From positions 1,178,001-1,242,000 of the forward strand of contig JAUCEF010000007.1 in NCBI GenBank assembly GCA_033558025.1: a stretch of DNA of 64,000 bases, read 5' to 3'. The DNA comes from Phytophthora sp. 'mugwort' (lineage: Eukaryota; Oomycota; Peronosporomycetes; Peronosporales; Peronosporaceae). Below are positions 19,954 to 29,785 of this stretch, piece after piece; position 1 is the first letter of the stretch, and the number at the start of each line of letters is the position of its first letter. The translations under genes and the position numbers were made by a program. The notes under the pieces were generated by a model that did not search any database, had not been told where the DNA came from, and saw only the letters and a program-made list of their open reading frames with translations.

Positions 19954-22740
19954 CTAAATCCCACCCAAAGTGCTTTGAAGTCTGTACAGCAAGTCGGCGT
20001 TCACTGGTAGTACGTGCTTGTTCATCTTTAGGTCCCTGCCCCATACATTTGCGAGAGGCGCTTGCTCAAGGCCAAGTGCAGTCGTTGGCAGGCTGGGTAC
20101 CTTGTACTGAACCAGGACCTTGCGTATTAACGACACCGTGAGATCAGCGACTTCATAGCCACTGAAGCTCCAAGTATGGAGTGCGCAGCCGTAGTGTGGC
20201 TTGGGGCGGGGTCCAATGGGCATGTTGGCCAACGGTCGTAACTGCGAGTCAATCTTAGTTAAGAAAGATCCGCAGAAGCTCACGCTGTTAGCACGCCTAG
20301 GCTGGCCATGCTCACGGATGACTTGGGATAGCCTGGCGGCTTGAGGCGGGTATCCACTAAGCTCAAACAAGTCAGATATCCGATAAACCTTTAAGCGAAT
20401 AAGGTCTTGGACAATTCCCAGGTTTGCGGCTCGCAGGGTCTTGGGCGTCTTGGTTGCAGTCGTGATATCCACATTGTCCAGCAGCGGCATTGTCAACTTG
20501 TCAAACTTGGTCATGTTGCGAGTGATCTTGGGGCGCAGTTTGGTGTTCCAAAGGAAGAGAACATGGTGCCAATACAAACCAAGCGGTCTCCATCGTCTTA
20601 GCCGTCGAGACACCACATGATGAGGGCTGTTCCAGACCGGCGCGTACAGGATGTCAAAGTCGCGTCCCCAAGGTTTCATCACGGAGTCAAACAGCGCAAT
20701 GACTGGGGCGGCCCATGAGGGTACATCATCCGGTGACTGGCGTACGGCCATGAGCAGCTTGCAGAGCATGTGTAGTTGGAGTCCCTCGATCATCGTTTTC
20801 ACAGGCGTTAAACCGAGGCCTCCCATGTGCATGGGCAACGTCCACCAAGCTCGGGGCACGATGTTCGAAGTAGAAGACTGGGTCATGAACCGTACTATCA
20901 TGTCCTGGACTTGGTCTTGGAAACCAGTTTCAGGTATGTAGCAGACACTGGCCGTGTACCAGAGAACAGGCAAGATGATCTGTTGTAGGATAACCACTTG
21001 TCCTCGCAGAGTGCGTGCCCGGTACTTCCACAGTGAACACCTTGTCTGCATGTCCGCCAATATGTGCTGTAACCGTGCCGCGTCTGTGAGCTTGGGACCG
21101 TAGTATATACCAAGCAGTTTGGCCGAGTCGTTGTTCCCAACAACCTTTAGTCCCAATTGCTGTAGTTCCTCACGGATGCTGTCGGTTTCACTGTTCCAGG
21201 GGTGGAACGGCAGCACCACGGTCTTGTTCTTGTTCAGCTCCATGCCCGATGCCTCACAGAAGAGATCCACCAAGTCCAGTAGACGCTGAGTATCCCGCAG
21301 GTCCCTCAGTAGTCCAGTGCAGTCATCAGCAAAGCTGATAACTGTATGGACTACCGAAGCGTCTCCACACCGAAGTCCAGCATCCTTCATCTTGGCGCGA
21401 ATCAAGTTCAGCAAAGGTTCCACGTAAAGCACGAACAGACCCGGGGAGAGAGGGTCTCCTTGCCGCACGCCTCTCCCTAATTCAAAGGGCGAAAGTGGGC
21501 TACCGTTGAATAGTAGCGCCACCGAAGTCCCAGGAAACATCACGCGTACCCAACGACGAAACACTTCGCCGAAACGGAAGTGCTCGAGGATCATATCAAG
21601 GGCATCCCACACCACGCTGTCGAAGGCCTTGGCAAAGTCAAGCAAGATAGCACCAGCCACCGCGTCATCGTCTTCATACACTTTCATGAGTGCTTGAAGT
21701 CGCAGGTGAGCATGACGAATATCGCGCCCAGGCACGAAGCCATACTGGTCAGAGAATAGGAGACTGTCTAGCACAGTTCCCAGACGGTATGCCAGTATCT
21801 TGGGGCCCAGCTTGGCATCGACGTTGAGGAGAGTAATGGGTCTATAGTTTCCAGGCTCTTTACGGTCTCCCTTCTTGTATAGCAAGCAGACTTGGCCGCG
21901 ACGCTGGAACTTGGACATCCTGCCTTTCTCCAGTTGAGCCGCGTAGACAATCTCCAGGATACGGCTCCAAAGTGGCACATCAGTTAGGTAGTAGGCCAGG
22001 AGTAACCCATCGGGTCCTGGTGCCTTCCCCGACGACGTATGCTTGATAGCCCAGTAGAAGTCATTTGCTGTGAGTGGACTGTCAAGATAGGCAGCTCGCT
22101 TCGGCGTCAGATGCTTGGTCGTGTGTTCAAGGATCTGGGCCAGCTTCATGCGATCCCATTTCGGCTTGTCATGATGGAACTCCCTTGAAGGTGAACGATA
22201 GATCCCGGACCAAAACTGGTTGAACTCCTGGCGCATGACTTCCAACTCCTCCGGCGAATTGACAGGAATCGGAGTATTGTGCAGGATCTGAGGCGGTCGG
22301 AAGAAGTACTTGGTACCTCGTTCAGAATCATGGAGGTCGGAGGCAAACTTCTTCTTCGATGCGTAAAACTTTATCACCTTCATCTTGACCTCCAGTAGTG
22401 CCCTCTTTTCAGTCAGCCGCCGGCGTTGATCATCGGTAGGCTCCGTCGCTTGGCGGTGCTGCAGATCATTGATTTCCAGGTGCAGTTCCTCAAGTTCGCG
22501 CTGGCGAGCATTCTTCCGGGATTCAAATAACTCGTGCAGGAAGATGTGTTTCGACGCTTGTGCTCGTCGAGTAGGCAGCCCGGGTTGTAGTGGGAGTCCG
22601 TTGGTGCATGGAGCATGTCTGCCAACTTGATCAGCGATTCTTGGAGATACTGCTGCGCTTCAGGAAGCTGGATGATCCATTCTGGGCAGCGCCAGGGTTT
22701 TTTTTTAGCCGGCCGAAAAACAGCAGATCTGAGTCGAAAA
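19954..22740 (-). pseudogene. LINE reverse transcriptase
   Basis: The uninterrupted 809-codon part is 22383-19954. Counting from 22383, the RT motifs are SSGKAPGPDG (about 117-126), LLYKKGDRKEPGNYRPITLL (168-186), LLDFAKAFDSV (247-257), RQGDPLSP (307-314) and the catalytic FADD (351-354), all intact. Upstream, 22740-22384 encodes a linker rich in Arg and Glu helix (ESRKNARQRELEELHLEI) split over two frames by shifts near 22700 (a run of nine T) and 22560. The catalytic residues survive, but the chain is interrupted on both sides. Confidence 0.9.
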
Positions 22741-23470
22741 GTCGATGCCGCAGTGGTCACCCATATTGGAGCGATTGCGAAAGTCGTGCAGAATGCCCTG
22801 CATGGCCGAGTAGAAGAGCTGGGAGCTTAGCATCACGTAGTCTAACCTTGAGCTGGAGTTGGGGCTGGTGAACTCGACGAGCGTCGGATGTTCCAGGCGC
22901 CATGCATCCACAACGTTGATAGCTTGCATCCAGTCCAGCAGCTCGGTTTGTCCCCGCGACCGATTCCGGTCGGTGTGGTTGGCTTGGTCCAGTTGGCTTG
23001 ACATCACCGTGTTGAAGTCGCCCACGACAATGTGCAGCACATCATCGTCGAAGTCTCTTGGATGGTTCTTAAAGAAAGTTGGCCGCTTCTGGCCTTTAAC
23101 GGGGGCATACACCACATGAATGTACGTCTCTTTCAAGTCCAGAGTGCCGCGTAGTAGTAAGTACCGATCCATCATATCAGCCGAGCTAACATGACGGAGG
23201 GTAACGTCTTGGATATCTTGAACAGGGCATGTCGGCGTAAGTAGTAAGCCACACCAGCGTGCCCTGTATGTAGTCATATGTTCTTGCGACCAAAAGCTGG
23301 AATTAAACCGCGAGGTTTGCCTCCAGATCTGTTTCAAGCGCTGGTAGTTGAAGGGCCCGGTGAAGCACGTCTCCTGAAGACCGATCATGTGAAAGGTCTT
23401 AGAGAAGTACTGCAGCGAGCTCCTTGAGGTCCGGTTCATGCCGTTAGCGTTCAGCGAGAACCCTCTCAGG
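22705..23470 (-). pseudogene. LINE AP-like endonuclease
   Basis: Exonuclease-endonuclease-phosphatase motifs in order: GFSLNANGMN at the start, MIGLQETCF (metal-binding Glu), VVYAPV, VVGDFNTVM, SSRLDYVMLS and GDHCGIDF. The last is normally SDH. The domain makes the nick that primes target-primed reverse transcription. A T9 homopolymer at its end breaks the link to RT. Confidence 0.85.
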
Positions 23471-23482
23471 GCCCAATTCCCA

Positions 23483-23757
23483 TTAGAGAGAAGGGCTACC
23501 CGAGTTGGCTACTGCCGAAGCCGCTTGTTGGAGATCAACGATGCATTGGCGTAAGTCGTCCGGCAACGGGCCATCAAGGAGTCGAATTGCCAACGGCGAG
23601 GTTACCAGTACCCCTAGGGTGCGATCGTCCCAGAGGTGCCACATCGGATGGGGCAGCGTAGTAGCTTCTTCTTGGATTAGAGCGCAGACCTCGACCGGAT
23701 CCATATAGATGCTTGGAGCAATCACTTGCAACGCAAGATCAAACTCGGCCAGTCGCG
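23483..23757 (-). pseudogene. LINE N-terminal or ORF1 fragment
   Basis: An open frame running in from array DNA encodes EFDLALQVIAPSIYMD and HPMWHLWDDRTLGVLVTSP, ending at a stop at 23483. No domain is recognised. Position upstream of the endonuclease suggests the end of ORF1 or the start of ORF2. It is truncated at 23757 by the array. Confidence 0.45.
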
Positions 23758-24084
23758 TTTCCGCAAACATCAACGCGCACGCAAGACACACCACACATTT
23801 TGCACCCCGCCATTCAACCACGTCAGCAATATCAACGATAACTCGACTCATGCCCAGGCGTCGGTCCGTCTCGCCGATCTTGTTTTATGATGTTGTGATG
23901 CCACTGCAAGTTACCGCTACGTCACACCGACGCAATGGCGGACCAGAGGTCGCTAGATGCTCGCGTTTCAGCGTCGCTGTATGTGGGTGCAGCTTTGGGC
24001 GGGGTGGTGCTGGTTGCGTTGGTGTGGTGTCCGCTTCAGTCGGCAAGCTTTTGATTGCTCGGTTGAACGGTTGAAACTGTTGTC

Positions 24085-24156
24085 GGGGGAATAGCTCAGT
24101 GGTAGAGCGCTGGATTCCAGACCCAGCGGTCGGGGGTTCGATCCCCTCTTCCCTCA
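24085..24156 (+). tRNA. tRNA-Trp(CCA), array copy 1
   Basis: A 72-nt cloverleaf. The acceptor GGGGGAA pairs with TTCCCTC with one G-T, the D arm is GCTC/GAGC, the anticodon loop is TTCCAGA with anticodon CCA, and the T arm is GGGGG/CCCTC around TTCGATC. The anticodon stem has one A-C mismatch at its loop end. The loop is nearly that of eukaryotic tRNA-Trp. No intron and no encoded CCA tail. A T4 terminator follows within about 15 nt. It is transcribed toward the 3' end of U6. Confidence 0.93.
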
Positions 24157-24268
24157 TCCTTTGTTCTTTTGCGAACCCCTTCGTCCCACCTACGCCGCAG
24201 TAAAGCAATTGGAGCTACTCTCCCATACTAACGCACTGCTGGCTGCTGCGACCCGAGCAGCACCAAAT

Positions 24269-24318
24269 AAAAAGTGCGATACTTCTCGATTTATGCGTGT
24301 CATCCTTGCGCAGGGGCC

Positions 24319-24349
<31 letters not shown>

Positions 24350-24374
24350 TACGGATGACCACCGAAGTGGTTCC
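24269..24374 (-). ncRNA. U6: U6 spliceosomal snRNA, array copy 1
   Basis: About 106 nt. The 5' stem-loop GAACCACTTCGGTGGT is followed by AAAATTGGAACG, the invariant ATACAGAGAAG box that pairs with the 5' splice site, the AGC-containing segment GATTAGCATGGCCCCTGC, the internal stem-loop GCGCAAGGATGACACGC, and a terminal TTTTT. U6 forms the catalytic centre of the spliceosome with U2. A TATA box lies about 25-30 bp upstream, indicating a type 3 RNA polymerase III promoter. tRNA-Ser lies 218 bp upstream on the same strand and tRNA-Trp faces its 3' end 112 bp away. Confidence 0.97.
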
Positions 24375-24396
24375 TGTCTCCAACATTGCCGCGCGG

Positions 24397-24403
24397 CTAT
24401 AAA
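24397..24403 (-). promoter_or_regulatory. TATA box of U6
   Basis: Minus-strand TTTATAG begins 29 bp ahead of the U6 start at 24374. The same motif stands at the same distance in every U6 copy in the window. Confidence 0.75.
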
Positions 24404-24592
24404 TGTATGGCTTGGGCCTTACATCCAGAACCATTTGCGCTAAAAGAGACGGCACATACATTTATTTTCCAGCAGACCAGCTTCGTGCTGTCCAAGCGGG
24501 TCTGTCAGGTCAACAGCAGTAAGGCAGTGCCCAATCGCTTACGCGGAACGAGCGATGTCGCGGCAGCGTGAGTGCCGTGGAGAAAAGGAAAA

Positions 24593-24673
24593 CGACAGCT
24601 GTGAGATTCGAACTCACGCGGGTTGCCCCATTAACTTAGCAGGCTAACGCCTTAACCACTCGGCCAAGCTGTC
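24593..24673 (-). tRNA. tRNA-Ser(GCT), array copy 1
   Basis: An 81-nt class II tRNA. The acceptor GACAGCT pairs with AGCTGTC, the anticodon loop is CTGCTAA with anticodon GCT reading AGC/AGU, there is a long variable arm (GGGGCAACCC region), and the T arm is GTGAG/CTCAC around TTCGAAT. Discriminator is G. TTTT follows shortly after. Confidence 0.95.
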
Positions 24674-26178
24674 ATCATCAGATTCAAAAGGAAGAACTAC
24701 CGAACCACTCACCTAACCCCACAAAGAACAATCGACATGCACAACACGCACTAGCATTCAGTCACCATCACGACCCCACGCCGCCGTATACCACACGACG
24801 CACAGCACAGGACCTCGACAAATACACCAGACGGTCGCCTACAACTTCCTACCCGCGCCAGCATATAATTCCTCTCCTTCCCCAAAGCACTCCACGGCGC
24901 CACTTATCAAGTTCCGATCGCGGTTTGTCATGTGCCAGAAACGTGATGGCATGTGCGCGGGTGTTATCACCCACACAACGATCGGGGGTGGGGGATCAGC
25001 AGTTGCGCTCCCTGGTCCGACTGGTCTGGATTTCTCTGGCGGAGCAGCTCATGCTGCTGCGTTTATCGCACGGCGCACGACGTTGGCCCCGTCGCGGTCT
25101 CTACGCGGCACTAGACTTCTGGATATGTTTTCATCCCGCGCTGCAGCAGCCATTCAGTCTGTTTCACTTCGAAGCAATACATCCACGCTAAAACATGAAG
25201 CACAGGGCGTTGGCACTTGTGGTAAGTCCCTCAAACGTCGGTCCATATAATAGCAACCAAAATCACGATTACCACTACTCAAATGATACGCTGGCTGCAG
25301 AAAAATAATGAAATACAATCCAGAGATAACCTTTGTCCAGAAGCATTATCCCCATCGTTGCTGACGCACTCTGACGGTTCACGGTTCCCCGTCAGGGAGG
25401 AGAATCGGGGGCATGAGCCGCTATGCGGCCACAACCGATAAAGTAGTTGTTTTGCTTCCATCGCAGAAGCGCAACAGCGGTGAACGTCAAGAGTGAACCG
25501 CTGCTAAATGGCGAGTGAATAGTAGCACAAAATCACTGAAACCGACGGTACGCTAGGTATACCCCTTCTTGGAGACAGCAGAGCTGATAGTGTGACCACG
25601 AACAATGAACTGTTTTGAGACAGAAGGATGGGTTTACACACGTACCCTGACTGGTGGCCCCCAAAGCGAACGGAACATGCTAGAGTTGAGACAAAGCAGT
25701 ATTCACATGACCAGGAAAAGGCCACAACGATACTCTACTGAGCCCGTAATTGCGTGAGTGTGCCGAAGCAAATCTAATGCTGTGAAGAACGATACGCTTC
25801 CCGCGAAGCCAATGGAAGTCTGATCGTGAGCACAAAATACTGTTGGCTGCACTGGACCTTTTGGATAAAACCCGGTGGCACGCAATGGCTATCATTAATA
25901 CACGTATCGACTAGGTGGAAATCGTAGCAAGGCCAGACATGTCTGCGCGGAGTGCGGGTCAAGAATGGTTCAACCGCTACCATCGACCAGAGCGCTGTAC
26001 CGGGTCTAAACTCCAGTGTGGGTGTCGAGTTGCTCGATAGCTATGGTTGAATGCGGTTCTGGAACCAATAACTAGACGATGCAAGTCTGGGGCAGGCATA
26101 TGACGGTGTTGCAAAGAGGCAGCGGTGCGCTGTCCCGCACAAGCGAGCGCAAAGCATCGGAGGTAGAGGCAAAAGAAG
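24674..26178. other. Unit spacer between tRNA-Ser and tRNA-Thr (first full copy)
   Basis: About 1.5 kb, repeated in every unit. No U1, U2, U4, U5, 5S, SRP or RNase P RNA signature was recognised here. It contains one coding-like frame (see 24930-25250) and several TATA-like stretches (ATATAATTCC at about 24863, CATATAATAG at about 25243). The rest has no recognisable content. Confidence 0.6.
24930..25250 (+). CDS. Doubtful small ORF in the unit spacer
   Basis: The ATG at 24930 opens a 106-codon frame: MCQKRDGMCAGVITHTT, then a Gly/Ala-rich stretch, then ARRTTLAPSRSLRGTR. A perfect splice-donor sequence GTAAGT lies at 25222, and CTGCAG at about 25300 could be an acceptor, which would end the protein two codons later. 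No family is recognised. A one-base deletion (ATTCAG to ATCAG) breaks the frame in at least six of the eleven direct-array units, and the donor is mutated in some. This argues that it is not a functional protein. Confidence 0.2.
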   Translation: MCQKRDGMCAGVITHTTIGGGGSAVALPGPTGLDFSGGAAHAAAFIARRTTLAPSRSLRGTRLLDMFSSRAAAAIQSVSLRSNTSTLKHEAQGVGTCGKSLKRRSI

Positions 26179-26250
26179 AGCCCCCAGGCGGGATCGAACC
26201 ACCGACCTTTCGCTTACGAAGCGAGTGCTCTACCACTGAGCTATAGGGGC
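26179..26250 (-). tRNA. tRNA-Thr(CGT), first intact copy
   Basis: A 72-nt cloverleaf. The acceptor GCCCCTA pairs with TGGGGGC with a G-T, the D arm is GCTC/GAGC, the anticodon loop is TTCGTAA with anticodon CGT reading ACG, and the T arm is GGTGG/CCGCC around TTCGATC. Discriminator is T. A TTTT run follows. It is divergent from tRNA-Trp, 391 bp away. Confidence 0.94.
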
Positions 26251-26641
26251 TTACTGGCAGCATAACAATAAACAACAACTACGAACGACAAAAAAACACA
26301 TCAAATATACAAGCACTCCGCAAACATCAACGCGCACGCAAGACACACCACACATTTTGCACCCCGCCATTCAACCACGTCAGCAATATCAACGATAACT
26401 CGACTCATGCCCAGGCGTCGGTCCGTCTCGCCGATCTTGTTTTATGATGTTGTGATGCCACTGCAAGTTACCGCTACGTCACACCGACGCAATGGCGGAC
26501 CAGAGGTCGCTAGATGCTCGCGTTTCAGCGTCGCTGTATGTGGGTGCAGCTTTGGGCGGGGTGGTGCTGGTTGCGTTGGTGTGGTGTCCGCTTCAGTCGG
26601 CAAGCTTTTGTTTGCTCGGTTGAACGGTTGAAACTGTTGTC
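26251..26641. other. Divergent spacer between tRNA-Thr and tRNA-Trp
   Basis: 391 bp that act as the upstream region of both genes. Reading frames here (for example 107 codons antisense across tRNA-Trp) are translations of tRNA sequence and not genes. No other feature is seen. Confidence 0.55.
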
Positions 26642-26713
26642 GGGGGAATAGCTCAGTGGTAGAGCGCTGGATTCCAGACCCAGCGGTCGGGGGTTCGATC
26701 CCCTCTTCCCTCA
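26642..26713 (+). tRNA. tRNA-Trp(CCA), array copy 2
   Basis: Same sequence as copy 1 by eye. Confidence 0.93.
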
Positions 26714-26825
26714 TCCTTTGTTCTTTTGCGAACCCCTTCGTCCCACCTACGCCGCAGTAAAGCAATTGGAGCTACTCTCCCATACTAACGCACTGCTGGC
26801 TGCTGCGACCCGAGCAGCACCAAAT

Positions 26826-26875
26826 AAAAAGTGCGATACTTCTCGATTTATGCGTGTCATCCTTGCGCAGGGGCC

Positions 26876-26906
<31 letters not shown>

Positions 26907-26931
26907 TACGGATGACCACCGAAGTGGTTCC
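26826..26931 (-). ncRNA. U6: U6 snRNA, array copy 2
   Basis: Same sequence and flanking TATA box as copy 1. Confidence 0.97.
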
Positions 26932-27149
26932 TGTCTCCAACATTGCCGCGCGGCTATAAATGTATGGCTTGGGCCTTACATCCAGAACCATTTGCGCTAA
27001 AAGAGACGGCACATACATTTATTTTCCAGCAGACCAGCTTCGTGCTGTCCAAGCGGGTCTGTCAGGTCAACAGCAGTAAGGCAGTGCCCAATCGCTTACG
27101 CGGAACGAGCGATGTCGCGGCAGCGTGAGTGCCGTGGAGAAAAGGAAAA

Positions 27150-27230
27150 CGACAGCTGTGAGATTCGAACTCACGCGGGTTGCCCCATTAACTTAGCAGG
27201 CTAACGCCTTAACCACTCGGCCAAGCTGTC
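27150..27230 (-). tRNA. tRNA-Ser(GCT), array copy 2
   Basis: No difference from copy 1 seen. Confidence 0.95.
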
Positions 27231-28734
27231 ATCATCAGATTCAAAAGGAAGAACTACCGAACCACTCACCTAACCCCACAAAGAACAATCGACATGCACA
27301 ACACGCACTAGCATTCAGTCACCATCACGACCCCACGCCGCCGTATACCACACGACGCACAGCACAGGACCTCGACAAATACACCAGACGGTCGCCTACA
27401 ACTTCCTACCCGCGCCAGCATATAATTCCTCTCCTTCCCCAAAGCACTCCACGGCGCCACTTATCAAGTTCCGATCGCGGTTTGTCATGTGCCAGAAACG
27501 TGATGGCATGTGCGCGGGTGTTATCACCCACACAACGATCGGGGGTGGGGGATCAGCAGTTGCGCGCCCTGGTCCGACTGGTCTGGATTTCTCTGGCGGA
27601 GCAGCTCATGCTGCTGCGTTTATCGCACGGCGCACGACGTTGGCCCCGTCGCGGTCTCTACGCGGCACTAGACTTCTGGATATGTTTTCATCCCGCGCTG
27701 CAGCAGCCATCAGTCTGTTTCACTTCGAAGCAATACATCCACGCTAAAACATGAAGCACAGGGCGTTGGCACTTGTGGTAAGTCCCTCAAACGTCGGTCC
27801 ATATAATAGCAACCAAAATCACGATTACCACTACTCAAATGATACGCTGGCTGCAGAAAAATAATGAAATACAATCCAGAGATAACCTTTGTCCGGAAGC
27901 ATTATCCCCATCGTTGCTGACGCACTCTGACGGTTCACGGTTCCCCGTCAGGGAGGAGAATCGGGGGCATGAGCCGCTATGCGGCCACAACCGATAAAGT
28001 AGTTGTTTTGCTTCCATCACAGAAGCGCAACAGCGGTGAACGTCAAGAATGAACCGCTGCTAAATGGCGAGTGAATAGTAGCACAAAATCACTGAAACCG
28101 ACGGTACGCTAGGTATACCCCTTCTTGGAGACAGCAGAGCTGATAGTGTGACCACGAACAATGAACTGTTTTGAGACAGAAGGATGGGTTTACACACGTA
28201 CCCTGACTGGTGGCCCCCAAAGCGAACGGAACATGCTAGAGTTGAGACAAAGCAGTATTCACATGACCAGGAAAAGGCCACAACGATACTCTACTGAGCC
28301 CGTAATTGCGTGAGTGTGCCGAAGCAAATCTAATGCTGTGAAGAACGATACGCTTCCCGCGAAGCCAATGGAAGTCTGATCGTGAGCACAAAATACTGTT
28401 GGCTGCACTGGACCTTTTGGATAAAACCCGGTGGCACGCAATGGCTATCATTAATACACGTATCGACTAGGTGGAAATCGTAGCAAGGCCAGACATGTCT
28501 GCGCGGAGTGCGGGTCAAGAATGGTTCAACCGCTACCATCGACCAGAGCGCTGTACCGGGTCTAAACTCCAGTGTGGGTGCCGAGTTGCTCGATAGCTAT
28601 GGTTGAATGCGGTTCTGGAACCAATAACTAGACGATGCAAGTCTGGGGCAGGCATATGACGGTGTTGCAAAGAGGCAGCGGTGCGCTGTCCCGCACAAGC
28701 GAGCGCAAAGCATCGGAGGTAGAGGCAAAAGAAG

Positions 28735-28806
28735 AGCCCCCAGGCGGGATCGAACCACCGACCTTTCGCTTACGAAGCGAGTGCTCTACCACTGAGCTAT
28801 AGGGGC
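28735..28806 (-). tRNA. tRNA-Thr(CGT), second intact copy
   Basis: No difference from the copy at 26179 seen. Confidence 0.94.
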
Positions 28807-29197
28807 TTACTGGCAGCATAACAATAAACAACAACTACGAACGACCAAAAAACACATCAAATATACAAGCACTCCGCAAACATCAACGCGCACGCAAGAC
28901 ACACCACACATTTTGCACCCCGCCATTCAACCACGTCAGCAATATCAACGATAACTCGACTCATGCCCAGGGGTCGGTCCGTCTCGCCGATCTTGTTTTA
29001 TGATGTTGTGATGCCACTGCAAGTTACCGCTACGTCACACCGACGCAATGGCGGACCAGAGGTCGCTAGATGCTCGCGTTTCAGCGTCGCTGTATGTGGG
29101 TGCAGCTTTGGGCGGGGTGGTGCTGGTTGCGTTGGTGTGGTGTCCGCTTCAGTCGGCAAGCTTTTGATTGCTCGGTTGAACGGTTGAAACTGTTGTC

Positions 29198-29269
29198 GGG
29201 GGAATAGCTCAGTGGTAGAGCGCTGGATTCCAGACCCAGCGGTCGGGGGTTCGATCCCCTCTTCCCTCA
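29198..29269 (+). tRNA. tRNA-Trp(CCA), array copy 3
   Basis: No difference from copy 1 seen. Confidence 0.93.
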
Positions 29270-29381
29270 TCCTTTGTTCTTTTGCGAACCCCTTCGTCCC
29301 ACCTACGCCGCAGTAAAGCAATTGGAGCTACTCTCCCATACTAACGCACTGCTGGCTGCTGCGACCCGAGCAGCACCAAAT

Positions 29382-29431
29382 AAAAAGTGCGATACTTCTC
29401 GATTTATGCGTGTCATCCTTGCGCAGGGGCC

Positions 29432-29463
<32 letters not shown>

Positions 29464-29486
29464 CGGATGACCACCGAAGTGGTTCC
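29382..29486 (-). ncRNA. U6: U6 snRNA, array copy 3, one-base deletion
   Basis: This copy has four instead of five A residues in the GTAAAAATTGG stretch between the 5' stem-loop and the ACAGAGA box (about 29459). It is the only U6 sequence variant noticed in the window. The conserved boxes are intact, so it may still work. Confidence 0.95.
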
Positions 29487-29704
29487 TGTCTCCAACATTG
29501 CCGCGCGGCTATAAATGTATGGCTTGGGCCTTACATCCAGAACCATTTGCGCTAAAAGAGACGGCACATACATTTATTTTCCAGCAGACCAGCTTCGTGC
29601 TGTCCAAGCGGGTCTGTCAGGTCAACAGCAGTAAGGCAGTGCCCAATCGCTTACGCGGAACGAGCGATGTCGCGGCAGCGTGAGTGCCGTGGAGAAAAGG
29701 AAAA

Positions 29705-29785
29705 CGACAGCTGTGAGATTCGAACTCACGCGGGTTGCCCCATTAACTTAGCAGGCTAACGCCTTAACCACTCGGCCAAGCTGTC
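29705..29785 (-). tRNA. tRNA-Ser(GCT), array copy 3
   Basis: No difference from copy 1 seen. Confidence 0.95.

Larger units (their letters stand above)
18320..23757 (-). mobile_element. APE-type LINE (non-LTR retrotransposon), disabled, inserted in the array
   Basis: Minus-strand order is N-terminal segment (23757-23483), AP-like endonuclease (about 23470-22705), reverse transcriptase (22740-19954), zinc-finger C-terminus (19950-19267) and a ~950-bp 3' region. It is bounded on both sides by the array unit. About 120 bp of the unit, holding most of tRNA-Thr, are missing at the insertion point. There is no poly(A) tail; the 3' end reads TGTATTTTTTGTTA. Several frameshifts disable it. Confidence 0.85.

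Noticed and set aside
23885..24208. 107-codon minus-strand frame over tRNA-Trp, present in every unit
   Set aside because: It reads the tRNA-Trp gene backwards and is followed by no recognisable domain.
25279..26000. Several 60-73 codon minus-strand frames in each unit spacer
   Set aside because: They overlap each other in different frames, resemble no family and recur only because the DNA is repeated.
24674..26178. U1, U2, U4, U5, 5S, SRP or RNase P RNA in the unit spacer
   Set aside because: The GGACTTACC near the ORF end resembles the U1 5' end, but it is the complement of a splice-donor-like GGTAAGTCC and the rest of U1 is absent. No U5 loop, U4 stem or 5S box was found.
26072..26278. 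Repeated small frame encoding SSVVEHSLRKRKVGGSIPP across tRNA-Thr
   Set aside because: It is the antisense/sense translation of the tRNA gene itself, a well-known false ORF.
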